Shown here in pieces: positions 17,594-28,500 of a DNA stretch of 64,000 nucleotides; within the stretch, counting starts at the first letter, position 1, and each line of letters opens with the position of its first letter. Source of the DNA: G963422745 sp965214285. Its GTDB lineage: Bacteria > Actinomycetota > Acidimicrobiia > Acidimicrobiales > Aldehydirespiratoraceae. Both the position numbers and the translations under genes were made by a program. Under the pieces are notes generated by a model that saw only the letters and a program-made list of their open reading frames with translations, searched no databases and had not been told where the DNA came from. The stretch spans positions 1,612,001 to 1,676,000 of the forward strand of contig OZ243946.1 of NCBI GenBank assembly GCA_965214285.1. The letters run 5' to 3'.

Positions 17594-19858
17594 ATGAGAT
17601 CGATCCCCCAATTTCCAACCGGAGCAGGCCCCAGCAGCCGCAGTGCCGCGGCGGCAGCCGCGTTCGTGGTCGCGGTGCTGCTGATCCTCCTGGCACCGGC
17701 CGCGGGCGCTGAGACCAGCCTGGAGGTTCAGACCTCGGCGGGGAACTTCGGCGCCGGCAACTCCGGCACGGTTGTGCTGCTGGTCACGATCACAGCCGAC
17801 GGGGCAGTCGAGGGCGAACTGAAGGTGTCCGCGGCCCAGGTGCTGGTGGCCAGCCAGCCCGTCGAGGTGCCCGGGGGGAGCTCCAAGACCGTTGCGCTCA
17901 CTGTGCCCTCCACAACCTGGGAGGGCTACGAGGTGAGCTTCGCGGCCCCCGATGCCGACGACAGCGCCACGGTGCGCTTCAACCTGCGTGAGGCCGAAGG
18001 CAACGAGATCGTGGCCGTGTTCCCGGCCGTGGCAGGCCGCGGGATGCCCGAGACCGCCGATCTCAGCGTCGACGTCGGCCAGGCTCGCCTGTTCGCCTTC
18101 GATCCGAGGCTGCTGGACTTCGGCGGGGGAGTGCTGAACGCGTTCAGCTACGCGATAGCCGCCCCGGCCGATCTCCAGCAGCTGTCCGAGACCGCCCTCG
18201 CCGACTTCTTCGAGTGGGTCAGCCTCGACGGCGGCAGCCTTGTGCTAACCGCTGAGCCCGGCGACCTGACCCTGCCTGCGGGACTCGCCCTGGAATTCCC
18301 GGGCGACGACCAGCGCCTGGCATGGCTCGGCCTGGGCAATGTGGTCTTCGCAGGCGACGAGCTCGACGGCGGCTACGACGGCTTCCTGGCGCCTCTTCCC
18401 ACAGGACCCAACGACGAAGGGCAGTACTGGGTGGACTCGTGGATCCGCACCGAGGGCCTGGCCCGAGACGCCGGGGTGCGGGTGGCATCCATCGGCGTGC
18501 TGGTGATCGTGCTGGGCGTATATGCGATCCTGGCCGGCCCGGTGCTGTGGCTGGCGCTTCGCCGCCGCAGCCGCGAACCGCTGCTGTGGCTGGCGCTGCC
18601 GGTGCTGGCGATCGTGGTCACAGGAGTCCTCTACGGGGTCGGCCGGCAGCTTCGCGACGCTGCCAGCACTGCCCACGCCAGCATCGCCGTGGATGTCGGG
18701 GGCCGCCAGTACTCAGCCAGCTACGTGCTGGTGACCTCGCCCCACGGGGGATCCGCCGGGGTGACCCTGGCACCGGGCTGGTCGCCCTTGACGATCACGG
18801 GGTCCGGTCTGGAAGTCGGCTTCGACAGTTTCGGCCCGGATGTCGCCGTCTCCTCTGCGGGCGGGTCTGTCGGCAGCGACCGGCGCCTGCTCCTCGACCT
18901 GGAGCCTGGGGGGATAGGCATCGTGCCGGCCCAGGCTTCCGCTCCGGCGAGCGGATCGGCGTTCTCGGTGACGACCCGGATCGAGGACAACGTGCTGGTG
19001 GCCGATGTGGTCAACCAGTCTCCCTACCACCTTCACGAGGTGGTGATCGGCACGTCCGGCGACGCTCGCAAGCGCGCCGAGAGCATGGCGCCGGGCGAGA
19101 GCTGGAGCGTGCGCCTGCCCTTGGGGGTCAGGTTCGGAGGCTTCGGGGATCCGTTCTTCGAGCAGGTCATGTGGGGCGCCTCCCTCTTCGAGGACGAGTT
19201 CCTCGAGGAGGGCGGGTCCGGCCCCGACGACCCGGCCCAGGGCCGCACGAGTCCGGCGATCCTGGGCGACTTCCTGATCGCCAACCTGCACCTGCGACGC
19301 GACGGGCTGATCAGCGTGGTCGGCTGGACCCGCGAGCCCGAAGGACCGCTGAAGACCCACAACGGCGAGACGGTGGAGACCGGCAGCACCGCGCTGATGA
19401 CCGTGCAGCGCTACGACACGGCCGGCAGTGACGGGTCCAACGAGGTGAGCGTGCTGCGGGACCATTCCGAGACGTCGGTCATCGACGAGCCGGGCGTCGG
19501 CGGCTGCGCAGGCCCCAGCGTGACCTTGCGGATCGGCCTGGTCGGAGGCTTCGCTACCGGCGAGATCCCGGTGCTTGACCTGTTCAGGTCACGGGTGACG
19601 AGTCTCGACGTCTGGGTCGGCGATTCCTGGGTGCCTGCAGGGCTCTCCGAGCTGGCCCCGGACTCGGTGATCGAGCTGCCGGCGGAATCGGTCGTCGACG
19701 ATGCGGTGCATGTGCGGCTGGTGACCCCCTGCGACTTCTTCGACGGCCAGGCAAACACCGCCGCACCCGAGCTGCGCCCCCGCCGCAGCGACGACGACAC
19801 CGTGGTCCTCGGCGAACTGCCCGCAGACTCCGACCAGGCCGAGCAGGAAGCCCAGTGA
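17594..19858 (+). CDS. Exported membrane protein of ABC/MoxR cluster, unknown function
   Basis: 754 residues, not assignable to a named family. Residues about 15-40 form a signal sequence (AAAAAAFVVAVLLILLAPAAGAE). About 255 extracytoplasmic residues follow, beginning with a beta-rich, Ig-like stretch. Two transmembrane helices lie at about 297-322 and 329-350, joined by a short Arg-rich cytoplasmic loop. The C-terminal 400 residues are again outside. It ends in a GTGA overlap with the ABC ATPase gene, so the two are translationally coupled. By position it resembles the large exported protein that accompanies ABC-2-type exporters in MoxR/VWA clusters. Role unknown. Confidence 0.8.
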   Translation: MRSIPQFPTGAGPSSRSAAAAAAFVVAVLLILLAPAAGAETSLEVQTSAGNFGAGNSGTVVLLVTITADGAVEGELKVSAAQVLVASQPVEVPGGSSKTVALTVPSTTWEGYEVSFAAPDADDSATVRFNLREAEGNEIVAVFPAVAGRGMPETADLSVDVGQARLFAFDPRLLDFGGGVLNAFSYAIAAPADLQQLSETALADFFEWVSLDGGSLVLTAEPGDLTLPAGLALEFPGDDQRLAWLGLGNVVFAGDELDGGYDGFLAPLPTGPNDEGQYWVDSWIRTEGLARDAGVRVASIGVLVIVLGVYAILAGPVLWLALRRRSREPLLWLALPVLAIVVTGVLYGVGRQLRDAASTAHASIAVDVGGRQYSASYVLVTSPHGGSAGVTLAPGWSPLTITGSGLEVGFDSFGPDVAVSSAGGSVGSDRRLLLDLEPGGIGIVPAQASAPASGSAFSVTTRIEDNVLVADVVNQSPYHLHEVVIGTSGDARKRAESMAPGESWSVRLPLGVRFGGFGDPFFEQVMWGASLFEDEFLEEGGSGPDDPAQGRTSPAILGDFLIANLHLRRDGLISVVGWTREPEGPLKTHNGETVETGSTALMTVQRYDTAGSDGSNEVSVLRDHSETSVIDEPGVGGCAGPSVTLRIGLVGGFATGEIPVLDLFRSRVTSLDVWVGDSWVPAGLSELAPDSVIELPAESVVDDAVHVRLVTPCDFFDGQANTAAPELRPRRSDDDTVVLGELPADSDQAEQEAQ

Positions 19859-20790
19859 CCGCTCAGGCCGGCACCGACAGCGAGAGCGCCGCCGCGTCCG
19901 ACAGCGAGAGCGCAGCCGGCGCCGCCAAGGCGGTGTCGACGCGGGGGCTCACGAAGCACTACGGCAAGCTGACCGCGCTTGACAGCCTCGACCTCGACGT
20001 GGAGACGGGCTCGGTGTTCGGGGTCATCGGCCCGAACGGGGCAGGCAAGTCCACAACGTTCGCCATCCTGGCCACCTTGCTGCGCCCCAGCTCGGGCAGC
20101 GCCGAGGTCTGCGGATTCGACCCGGTCGGCAACCCCCGTGAGGTGCGCCGGCGGATGGGCTTCATGCCCGACGTGATGGGCGTCTACGACCGGCTCAGCG
20201 TCGCCGAGTACCTGCAGTTCCACGCGGCTGCCTACCGGGTGCCACGCCGCGAGTGGGCCGAGCTGATCGCCGGCCTGCTGGCGCTCGTGGATCTCGACGT
20301 GAAGGCCGACGCCATGGTCGACGACCTGAGCCGCGGAATGAAGCAGCGGCTGTCGCTGGCCCGCTGCCTGGTGCACGACCCGGATCTGCTGATCCTCGAC
20401 GAGCCCGCCTCGGGCCTCGACCCGCGTGCCCGCATCGAGTTCCGCGAGCTGCTCGGCGAGCTGCAGCGCATGGGCAAGACCATCCTGGTGAGCTCGCACA
20501 TCCTCGCCGAGCTGCAGCAGATGTGCACCGACATCGCCGTGATCGAGGCGGGCAGGCTGCTGGCCGCGGGCGAGCCGAACGCCATCCTGGAGCGGCTCGG
20601 CACCGCCAGGCGGGTCACGGTGCGCTTCGTGGGCGGCGAGACGGCCCAGTACCCGGTGGCCGACGAGTCCGAGCAGGCGGCACTGCTGCGCCGCCTGGTG
20701 GACGAGGGCATGGAGGTGGCCGAGTTCACCCTCGAACAGCACGGCCTGGAGGAGATGTTCCTGCAGATCACCGAGGGGATCGTCCAGTGA
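19855..20790 (+). CDS. ABC transporter ATP-binding protein (ABC-2/export type)
   Basis: 311 residues, GTG start overlapping the previous stop. Walker A GPNGAGKS at 59-66, signature LSRGMKQRLSLAR, and Walker B LLILDEPASGLDPRAR followed by an H-loop (SSHILAELQQ). The signature deviates from LSGGQ in the way usual for ABC-2 exporters (CcmA/NatA-like). The N terminus is a Ser/Ala/Glu tail of about 25 residues. A GTGA overlap leads into the permease gene. It would power export by, or conformational work in, the membrane partner encoded next. Confidence 0.93.
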   Translation: MTAQAGTDSESAAASDSESAAGAAKAVSTRGLTKHYGKLTALDSLDLDVETGSVFGVIGPNGAGKSTTFAILATLLRPSSGSAEVCGFDPVGNPREVRRRMGFMPDVMGVYDRLSVAEYLQFHAAAYRVPRREWAELIAGLLALVDLDVKADAMVDDLSRGMKQRLSLARCLVHDPDLLILDEPASGLDPRARIEFRELLGELQRMGKTILVSSHILAELQQMCTDIAVIEAGRLLAAGEPNAILERLGTARRVTVRFVGGETAQYPVADESEQAALLRRLVDEGMEVAEFTLEQHGLEEMFLQITEGIVQ

Positions 20791-21805
20791 ACGACCGGCC
20801 GAGCGACGCGGCCGGCGCGGGTGCTCTTGCAGCGGGCGGCATCCGCGAACGGCTGCGCACCTTCAACCCGGTGTTGGACCGCGAGCTGCGCCAGCGCAGC
20901 AGGTCGATGCGCTCGATGTGGATGATCTTCACGGCTCTGGCGTTCTTGACGCTGGTGCTGTGGCTGGCCTACAGCGGCGAGTCCTCCCAGCCCGGCTTCA
21001 GCAGTCCGCTTCAGTCCCTGGCGACCCAGGTCGGGCAGATCACTTTCGAGTGGGTCCTGGCGGTCGAGCTGACGGTCCTGCTGTTCTTGATCCCCGGCGT
21101 CAGCTCAGGCGCGATCGCCGGCGAGCGAGACCGTCAGACGCTGATGCCGCTGCAGATCACCCTGATGAGGCCCACCGGCATCTTCGTCGGCATGGTGCTG
21201 GCATCCAGCGGGTTCGTGCTGCTGCTGGTGGCGGCATCGGTTCCGGTGATGACCGTCCCTTTCCTGCTCGGCGGCGTCTCGCTGGCCGACGTGATCGCCT
21301 CGCTGCTGTGCCTGCTGGCAGTGGGACTGCTGATCGCGGTGATCAGCGTGGGCTGTTCTGCGATCTTCAGGCGGGCCACAACGGCGACGCTTGCGGCTTA
21401 CGGGACGATGCTGGCGCTGACCCTGGGCACAGCGCTGATCGCCTGGTTCACTGCGCTCATCGACGGCGCCAGGGGGTTCGACGAGGCAAAGCCGCTTCCG
21501 GCGACGCTGTATCCCAACCCGTTCGCTGCTCTCAGCGACATCGGCGGCAAGGCGAGGACTACGACGACGGGCCGCTCGGCGCGCTCAAGGACAACTTCAC
21601 ACAGGCGCGGCCTCGGGGCTTCGCTGTTGAAGGCCTCTTCTTCGTGGACGACTTCGGAGGCGGAGCGCCCGAAGAGGCAGTCAGCGGCTGGCTGGGCCTT
21701 CCGGTGTGGCTCTGGTCGCTCGGCTCGCTGGCGGTGATCGCAGCGCTGTTCGCCTGGGCCGGAATACGCCGGCTGCGAGCCCCCAGCGCGGAGTTGAGCA
21801 GCTAG
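20787..21805 (+). CDS. ABC-2-type transporter permease, interrupted by a frameshift near 21551
   Basis: The GTG start at 20787 overlaps the ATPase stop. The first part (RTFNPVLDRELRQRSRSMRS, then several hydrophobic helices) is a normal ABC-2 permease up to NPFAALSDIGGK. At about 21549-21553 the coherent protein moves to another frame (EDYDDGPLGALKDNF to SAELSS, with a last helix LWSLGSLAVIAALFAWAG), ending at TAG 21803-21805. Staying in the first frame gives Arg/Ser-rich nonsense to 21737. One lost G in AAGGCGAGG would explain it. The product would be about 339 residues if repaired. It may be a sequencing or assembly error or a real mutation. Confidence 0.75.
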
Positions 21806-21808
21806 CCG

Positions 21809-23416
21809 ATGAACCTCAGCGCCTTCATGGCCGCCATGGCACGGCGGCTGCGCCTGGTCTGGGCATGGGCGATGCTGAGCCTGCTGGCGCCTTTCGTGGC
21901 AGCGGCGGCGCTGCTGCTGGCGGCGCTGGGCTGGGCGGTGGCCTGGTGGTGGCCCGATCCGGCGGCACTGTGGCTGACCGCGGCCGTGACGCTTGCGGTG
22001 GCGATCTGGGCGCTGATTCAGCCGCTGAAGGCGCCCGCGGTGGCCCGCGCTGCCGATCGCGGCCTGCGCACCGCGGACGGCTTCGGGGCGGCGGTTTGCT
22101 TCCGCGGCCTCGAGGGGCCGTTCGGCTCGCGGGTCGCCGAGCGGGCCGAGGCCCTGGCGTCGAGCGCCTCGCCTGCCGAGGCGGCGCCGCTTCGCCCCTA
22201 CGGCCGCCGCTGGGCGGTCGCCGCGGTGATCGCCCTGGTCGCTGTGGTGCTGGCGGTCGGCCCCAATCCCCAGGACGAGCGCCGCGCCGAGCGCGAGCTG
22301 CTGGCCCAGCAGCTCGACGCCGAGGCCGACCTGCTGGAAGCCATCGCCGAGGACTTGGCGCCCACCGACGCCGAGGCCGAGACGCCTGGGGACTCCGCGG
22401 CCGAGGCGCTGCGGGCCGCGGCGGACGAGCTGCGCAGCGCCACCAGCCTCGCCGATGCACGGGAGGCGCTGCAGCAGGCCCTCGACGAGCTCTCGGCGGC
22501 ACGGCCGGCGGACTTCGCTGCCCGCCAGGCCGCGGCGGAGGGCCTGCAGCGCTCGCTTCAGGCGCGTCCGCTGGGGGAGGCCTCGGGCTCGGCGGCGGAA
22601 CAGCTGTCCGAGACGGCCGAGTCGCTGGACGAGCTCGACGAGGGCGCCCAAGCAGACCTGGCAGAGCGCCTGGAGTCGCTGGCGGCCACCCAGGCGGCCG
22701 GCAACCCGGCGCTGGCAGCGGCTCTGAACAGCGCTGCGGCGAGTCTCGCCGCCGGCGACCAGCAGGGGGCGGCCGAGGCTTTGTCGCAGGCCGCGGCGGC
22801 ACAGCAGGCCATGTCCGGCGCGGTCAGCGCCCAGCTCGCATCCGACGCCGCCGCCTCGGCGCTCGGCTCGTCGCAGAGCCGCCTCGCCAACGTCGGCCAG
22901 TCGCAGGGATCGGCCCAGTCTCAGGGGTCCGGCCAGGGCCAAGGTGAGGGCCAGGGGTCCGGCCAGGGGTCCGGCCAGGGTCAGGGTCAGGGCCAGGGGT
23001 CCGGCCAGGGCCAGGGTCCAGGGGCCGGTCAGGGCGGAGGCCAGCAGGCCGGGGCTGCTTCGGGTCAGGTCGCCGGCGCCGATGCGTCATTGGGCGGCCA
23101 GAGCCAGGGAGGCGTCGGCACTCCGGGCGGGATCGACCAGGGCCGTGTGGAGATGGAGCCGCCGACGATCGTCGACCCCGAGTCCGTGGCCGACGGCGAG
23201 GACGTCAACCTCGGCGGGCAGTCAACCGGCAACGCGGGCGAGGTGATCGGCGAAGCCGACGGGCCCACCACCGCGGGGCTCGCCCAGGTGCCGGTGTCGG
23301 ATCTCGTGGCCGAGTACTCCGAGCGCGCCGTGTCGGCGCTCTCCAAGTCGCCACTGCCGCCGAGCCGCCAGGCCCTGGTGGGAAGCTACTTCGACATCCT
23401 GGCAAGCAACTCGTAG
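21809..23416 (+). CDS. Coiled-coil membrane protein of MoxR cluster, unknown function
   Basis: 535 residues. There are three transmembrane segments (about 17-48, 53-73, 134-150), then a long Ala/Glu/Leu-rich helical region (about 155-360) likely to form coiled coil. A Gln/Gly/Ser-rich repeat (about 366-417) and a conserved-looking tail (VSDLVAEYSERAVSAL to LPPSRQALVGSYFDIL) follow. I recall similar tails in proteins encoded beside MoxR and DUF58 genes, sometimes annotated DUF4175-like, but I cannot confirm the family. It starts 3 nt after the permease stop and precedes moxR by 104 bp. It may link the ABC complex to the MoxR/VWA module. Confidence 0.75.
   Translation: MNLSAFMAAMARRLRLVWAWAMLSLLAPFVAAAALLLAALGWAVAWWWPDPAALWLTAAVTLAVAIWALIQPLKAPAVARAADRGLRTADGFGAAVCFRGLEGPFGSRVAERAEALASSASPAEAAPLRPYGRRWAVAAVIALVAVVLAVGPNPQDERRAERELLAQQLDAEADLLEAIAEDLAPTDAEAETPGDSAAEALRAAADELRSATSLADAREALQQALDELSAARPADFAARQAAAEGLQRSLQARPLGEASGSAAEQLSETAESLDELDEGAQADLAERLESLAATQAAGNPALAAALNSAAASLAAGDQQGAAEALSQAAAAQQAMSGAVSAQLASDAAASALGSSQSRLANVGQSQGSAQSQGSGQGQGEGQGSGQGSGQGQGQGQGSGQGQGPGAGQGGGQQAGAASGQVAGADASLGGQSQGGVGTPGGIDQGRVEMEPPTIVDPESVADGEDVNLGGQSTGNAGEVIGEADGPTTAGLAQVPVSDLVAEYSERAVSALSKSPLPPSRQALVGSYFDILASNS
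22906..23060 (+). repeat. Low-complexity GQGSGQ coding repeat
   Basis: Imperfect short repeats of ggccaggg(g)tc encode a Gln/Gly/Ser linker of about 50 residues in the 535-residue protein. Such repeats can change length by slippage. Confidence 0.8.
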
Positions 23417-23520
23417 ACGACCGCCGGCAAGCCGGCCGACCAGACAACCAAGCCAGCCGACCAGACAACGCCGACCAGACAACACGGCCAAAGCAGCCAC
23501 CGGCAAAGGAGCCAACGCAG

Positions 23521-24516
<996 letters not shown>

Positions 24517-24591
24517 GCCGGCCGGGCCTCCGCCGGTGAGCCCGGCCCTGCCAAAGGGGGAGGCCCTGCCGATGGGGGAGGGCAGCCTGCG

Positions 24592-25467
24592 GTGAGCGAA
24601 GACGGCCCGGCGGCGCTGCTCTCGCCGGGTTTCCTGGCGCAGCTCGAGCGCCTGCAGCTCGTCAACCGCCGCAGGCTGACCGGCACCCTGATGGGCGAGC
24701 ACCGCTCGCCGCGCCACGGCCCGTCGCTGGACTTCGCGGACTTCCGCGACTACTACCCCGGCGACGACCTGCGGCGCCTCGACACCGCCGCGCTGGCCCG
24801 CCTCGACAAGCTGCTGCTGAAGCTCTATGACGCCGAGGACGACCTCACGCTGCGCCTGCTGGTGGACGTGTCGGCCTCGATGGCCGGCGAGAAGCTGCAG
24901 CGGGCCAAGGAGCTGGCCGCGGCGCTGGGCTTCGTGGCGCTGACCCGCCGTGACGAAGTGGTGATCAGCGAGTTCCCGCCCGTCGGGCCTGCGCGGCGCT
25001 TCCGAGGCCGCGGCGCTGCGGCGGAGATGTTCGAGCATCTCGGGGGCCTGGAGGCGGCAGGCGAGACCCGCCTGAGCAACGCCGCGGACCGGCTGTTGAC
25101 CCAGAGCGGCAACGCAGGCCTGGTGGCGGTGATCTCGGACCTGCTGGCCGCGGATGCCGACGACGGGCTGCGCAGGCTGCCCGCCCGAGGCGCCGAGCTG
25201 GCCGTGGTACACCTGCTGCACCCCGGCGATCTCGACCCCGACCTGGAAGGCGACCTCGAGCTGGTAGACGCCGAGACCTCCGAGCGAGTCGAGGTGTCGC
25301 TGGACGCCGCGGCGCTGGCCGACTACCGCAAGGCCGCTGCCGCCTGGGCCGACGACGTGGCCGCCAGGGTCCGCAGCCGCGGCGGCGCCTATGTGCGGGT
25401 GCTCAGCAGCGAGCCGGTCGAGACCATGCTCTTGCAACGCGCCCGCGACGCCGAGGTGCTGCGGTGA
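24592..25467 (+). CDS. DUF58 domain protein with degenerate VWA fold
   Basis: 291 residues, GTG 24592 preceded by GGGGGAGGG. The DUF58 hallmarks are visible: GEHRSPRHGPSLDFADFRDYYPGDDLRRLDT near residues 33-65, then the VWA-like strand LLVDVSASMAG. The protein is soluble, without a signal. It always travels with moxR in such operons and is thought to bind the MoxR ATPase or its substrate. The 75-bp gap before it holds a G-rich stretch but no gene. Confidence 0.92.
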   Translation: MSEDGPAALLSPGFLAQLERLQLVNRRRLTGTLMGEHRSPRHGPSLDFADFRDYYPGDDLRRLDTAALARLDKLLLKLYDAEDDLTLRLLVDVSASMAGEKLQRAKELAAALGFVALTRRDEVVISEFPPVGPARRFRGRGAAAEMFEHLGGLEAAGETRLSNAADRLLTQSGNAGLVAVISDLLAADADDGLRRLPARGAELAVVHLLHPGDLDPDLEGDLELVDAETSERVEVSLDAAALADYRKAAAAWADDVAARVRSRGGAYVRVLSSEPVETMLLQRARDAEVLR

Positions 25468-25504
25468 CCCTGCGCCGGGGGGCCGGCAACGCGCAGGTGC
25501 TGAG

Positions 25505-28500
25505 ATGAGCTTCGCAGGCTGGGGGCTGGCCAACCCCGCGGGCCTCTGGTGGGCACTGACGGCCGTGCCCATCCTGTTGCTGCACGTGCTGCGGCCGCGA
25601 CGCATCCAGGCAGCGGTGTCGGCGGTGTTGCTGTGGCGGCGGGTGGCCCGCCCGGTGTCCGCGGCGCGTCCCTGGCAGCGGCTGATCCCGAGCTGGCTGC
25701 TGGCGGCGCAGCTCCTGGTGGCTCTGGGCCTGGCCGTGCTGCTCGCCGAGCCGGTCCGTCTCACCGACACGCCCGTGGCCGACCACACCGTCTTCGTGAT
25801 CGACGCGTCGGGGTCGATGCAGGCAACCGACGGCTCGCCGACCCGCCTCGACGAGGCCACACAGCGCGCCTTGCAGCTCCGGGACCGCATACCCGCGGGC
25901 GGCCGGGCCAGCATCGTGAGCGCCGGGCAAGACGCCAGGGCCCTGCTCACCCACTCCACCGACCGCGACGACTTCGCCGCGGCCCTGGAGAGGATCACGG
26001 CCTCGCCGGGCAGCGGCGACGCCGCCGGGGCGTTCGCCCTGGCATCGGGGCTCGACACCGGCGAGGGCACCACGTCGACGGTGTTCGTGTCCGACGGCGG
26101 GGTCAGCGCGGCCGACCTGCGCGCCGCTCCCACCGGCACCCGCTACGAGCGGGTCGGCTCGTCGTCGGCCAACCGGGCGCTGACGCGCATCAGCGTGGCC
26201 CCCGCGGACTCCGGGATGGTCGTGCATCTGGCGGTCACCCACCACGGCGGGCCGCCCAGCACCCAGACGGTGCGCATCGACGTGGACGGGATCACCGCAG
26301 CGGTGCGCGAAGTCGAGCTGGCCGCAGGCGACGTGGCCAACCTCTCGGTGCCGGTGCGCAGCGGGGAGCTGATCGAGGCCTTCCTGGAAGGCGAGGACGC
26401 CCTGGCGCTGGACAACCGGGCGGTGGCGACCGTGGCCCGCCGGCCGTCGTTGCAGGTGCTGTGGGCAGGCCCGGACAACGTGTTCCTGGACGCCGCGCTG
26501 AGCGCCATCGAAGGCCTCGAGATCGTGCGGGCAGCCGATCTCAGCGAGCCGGTTCCCGCCGGGATCGACGTGGTGGTGGCCGACCGGGTGGCGGTGCCTG
26601 CGGAGCTGAGCGAGCCGCTGCTGGCGATCGCCGTGCCCGGCGGCGCGCGCACGGTGGGCGTGGTCGGCGCGGTCGGCTCGCCGGCGCTGACGCTGGTGCG
26701 CGCAGCCGAGCCGCTGCTGGCCGACCTCGACTTCAGCGACGTGTTCTTCGCCGACGCGCAGCGCCTGGCGCCGTCGCCGGTCGACGAGGTGCTGCTCGGC
26801 GCCGAGGACGCGCCGCTGCTGGTGCTCGGCAGCGAAGGCGACATGGTCTATTTCGCGGCGCCGCTGGACCGCACCACGCTGCCGCTGCAGGTCGCCTTCC
26901 CGCTGCTGATGGACCGGGCGATCCAGGATCTGGCAGGCGCCACCATACCGCCGGCGCGCATCGAGGTGGGCGAGGCGCTGCCGATCGACCCTCGGCTGGA
27001 GGCGACCGTGACCTCGCCTCTGGGCACCTCGGCGTCGGTGGCCCCGGCGTCGGGATCGGTGCGAGCCGACCGCATCGGCTTCTGGCGGGTCTCCCAGCCC
27101 GGACGGCCCCCGCTCACGGTCGGGGTCAACGCCTCGCATGCCGAGTCGTCGATAGCCCCGCTGCCGGACCTGCCTTTCGCCGAGGCATTCGAGGGCGCCC
27201 CCGGCGCCGAGACCCGCCTGGGGGCAGAGCCGTGGCTGTGGCCGCTGGTGTTGGCGCTGCTGGCGCTGATCGGTGCCGAATGGCTGCTGGCGCGCAGGCG
27301 CCGCGGCGTCGGGCGACGCCAGTGGCGGCTCGCCGGGGGCCTGCGGGTGGCGGTCTGCGCGGCGCTGGCGGCGGTGCTGTTGGCCCCTTCGCTCAGCCTC
27401 GCCACCGACCGGCTCGGCGTGGTCTTCGTGATCGACGCCAGCGACTCGATGGGCGGCGACGGCCGGGCCGAGGCCGTGGCTTTCGTGCGCCAGGCGCTGG
27501 CCGAACAGCCCCAGGGATCCCGTGCGGGGGTGGTCGTGTTCGGCAGCGACGCCCGCCTCGAGAACCTGGTGCGCGCCGATCCGGCCTTTGCGGGCATCAC
27601 CGTCAACGTCGACCGCACCGCGACCGACATCGCCGCCGCGCTGCGACTCGGCGCGGCCGCCCTGCCGCCGGACGCTCGCGGCCGCCTGGTGATGATCAGC
27701 GACGGCCGCGCCACCGACGGCGACGCCGACGACGAGGCCCAGCGGCTGGCCGACGACTCGGTGCCAGTCGATGCGCTGGTGATCCGCCCGCTTGCAGGCG
27801 ACGACGTGTCGGTGCTGGCGGTGCAGGCCCCTTCGTCGGTCGCCGCGGGAGACCTCGTGGAGATCACAGCCACCGTGCAGGCCCCGGTCGCAGGCCCCGC
27901 CGAGCTGAGCCTGTGGCGCGGCGACCAGCGGCTGTCGACCCGGCAGGTCGAGCTGGCCGCCGGCGCCAACACCGTGACCTTCACCGACGAGGCGCCCAAC
28001 GAGGCGGTGCTGCGCTACCGGGTGGAGGTGAGCTCGCCGGGCGACCGGGTGGGCGAGAACGACTTCGGCTTCGCGGCGGTGCCCGTCGTCGGCGCCCAGC
28101 GGGTGCTGCTGGTCGAGTCCGTCGACGGCATCGGCGACCATCTGGCCGCGGCCCTCGCCTCGGTGGGCCTCGATACCGACCGCACCCGTCCCGACCGGCT
28201 GCCCGCGCTCGACGAGCTGTCGCGCTATTCGTCGATCGTGCTGCTCGACGTGGACCGCCGCGACCTCTCCGAGCACCAGATCGGCGACCTGAGCGCGGCC
28301 GTGCGCGACCTCGGCGGGGGACTGGTGGTGCTGGGCGGGACCAGCTCCTATGCCCTCGGCGGCTACCGCGAGAGCGCTCTGGAGGAACTGCTGCCGGTCA
28401 TCAGCGAGATCACCGACCCGCTGCGCCGCCAGACCGTCGCCGAGGTTCTCGCCATCGACACCAGCGGCTCCATGGATGCCTGCCACTGCGACGAAGAGGG

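Noticed and set aside
21809..23416. Alternative-frame 413-codon Gly/Arg-rich protein in the same place
   Set aside because: It is an out-of-frame reading of the helical membrane protein; composition is artefactual.
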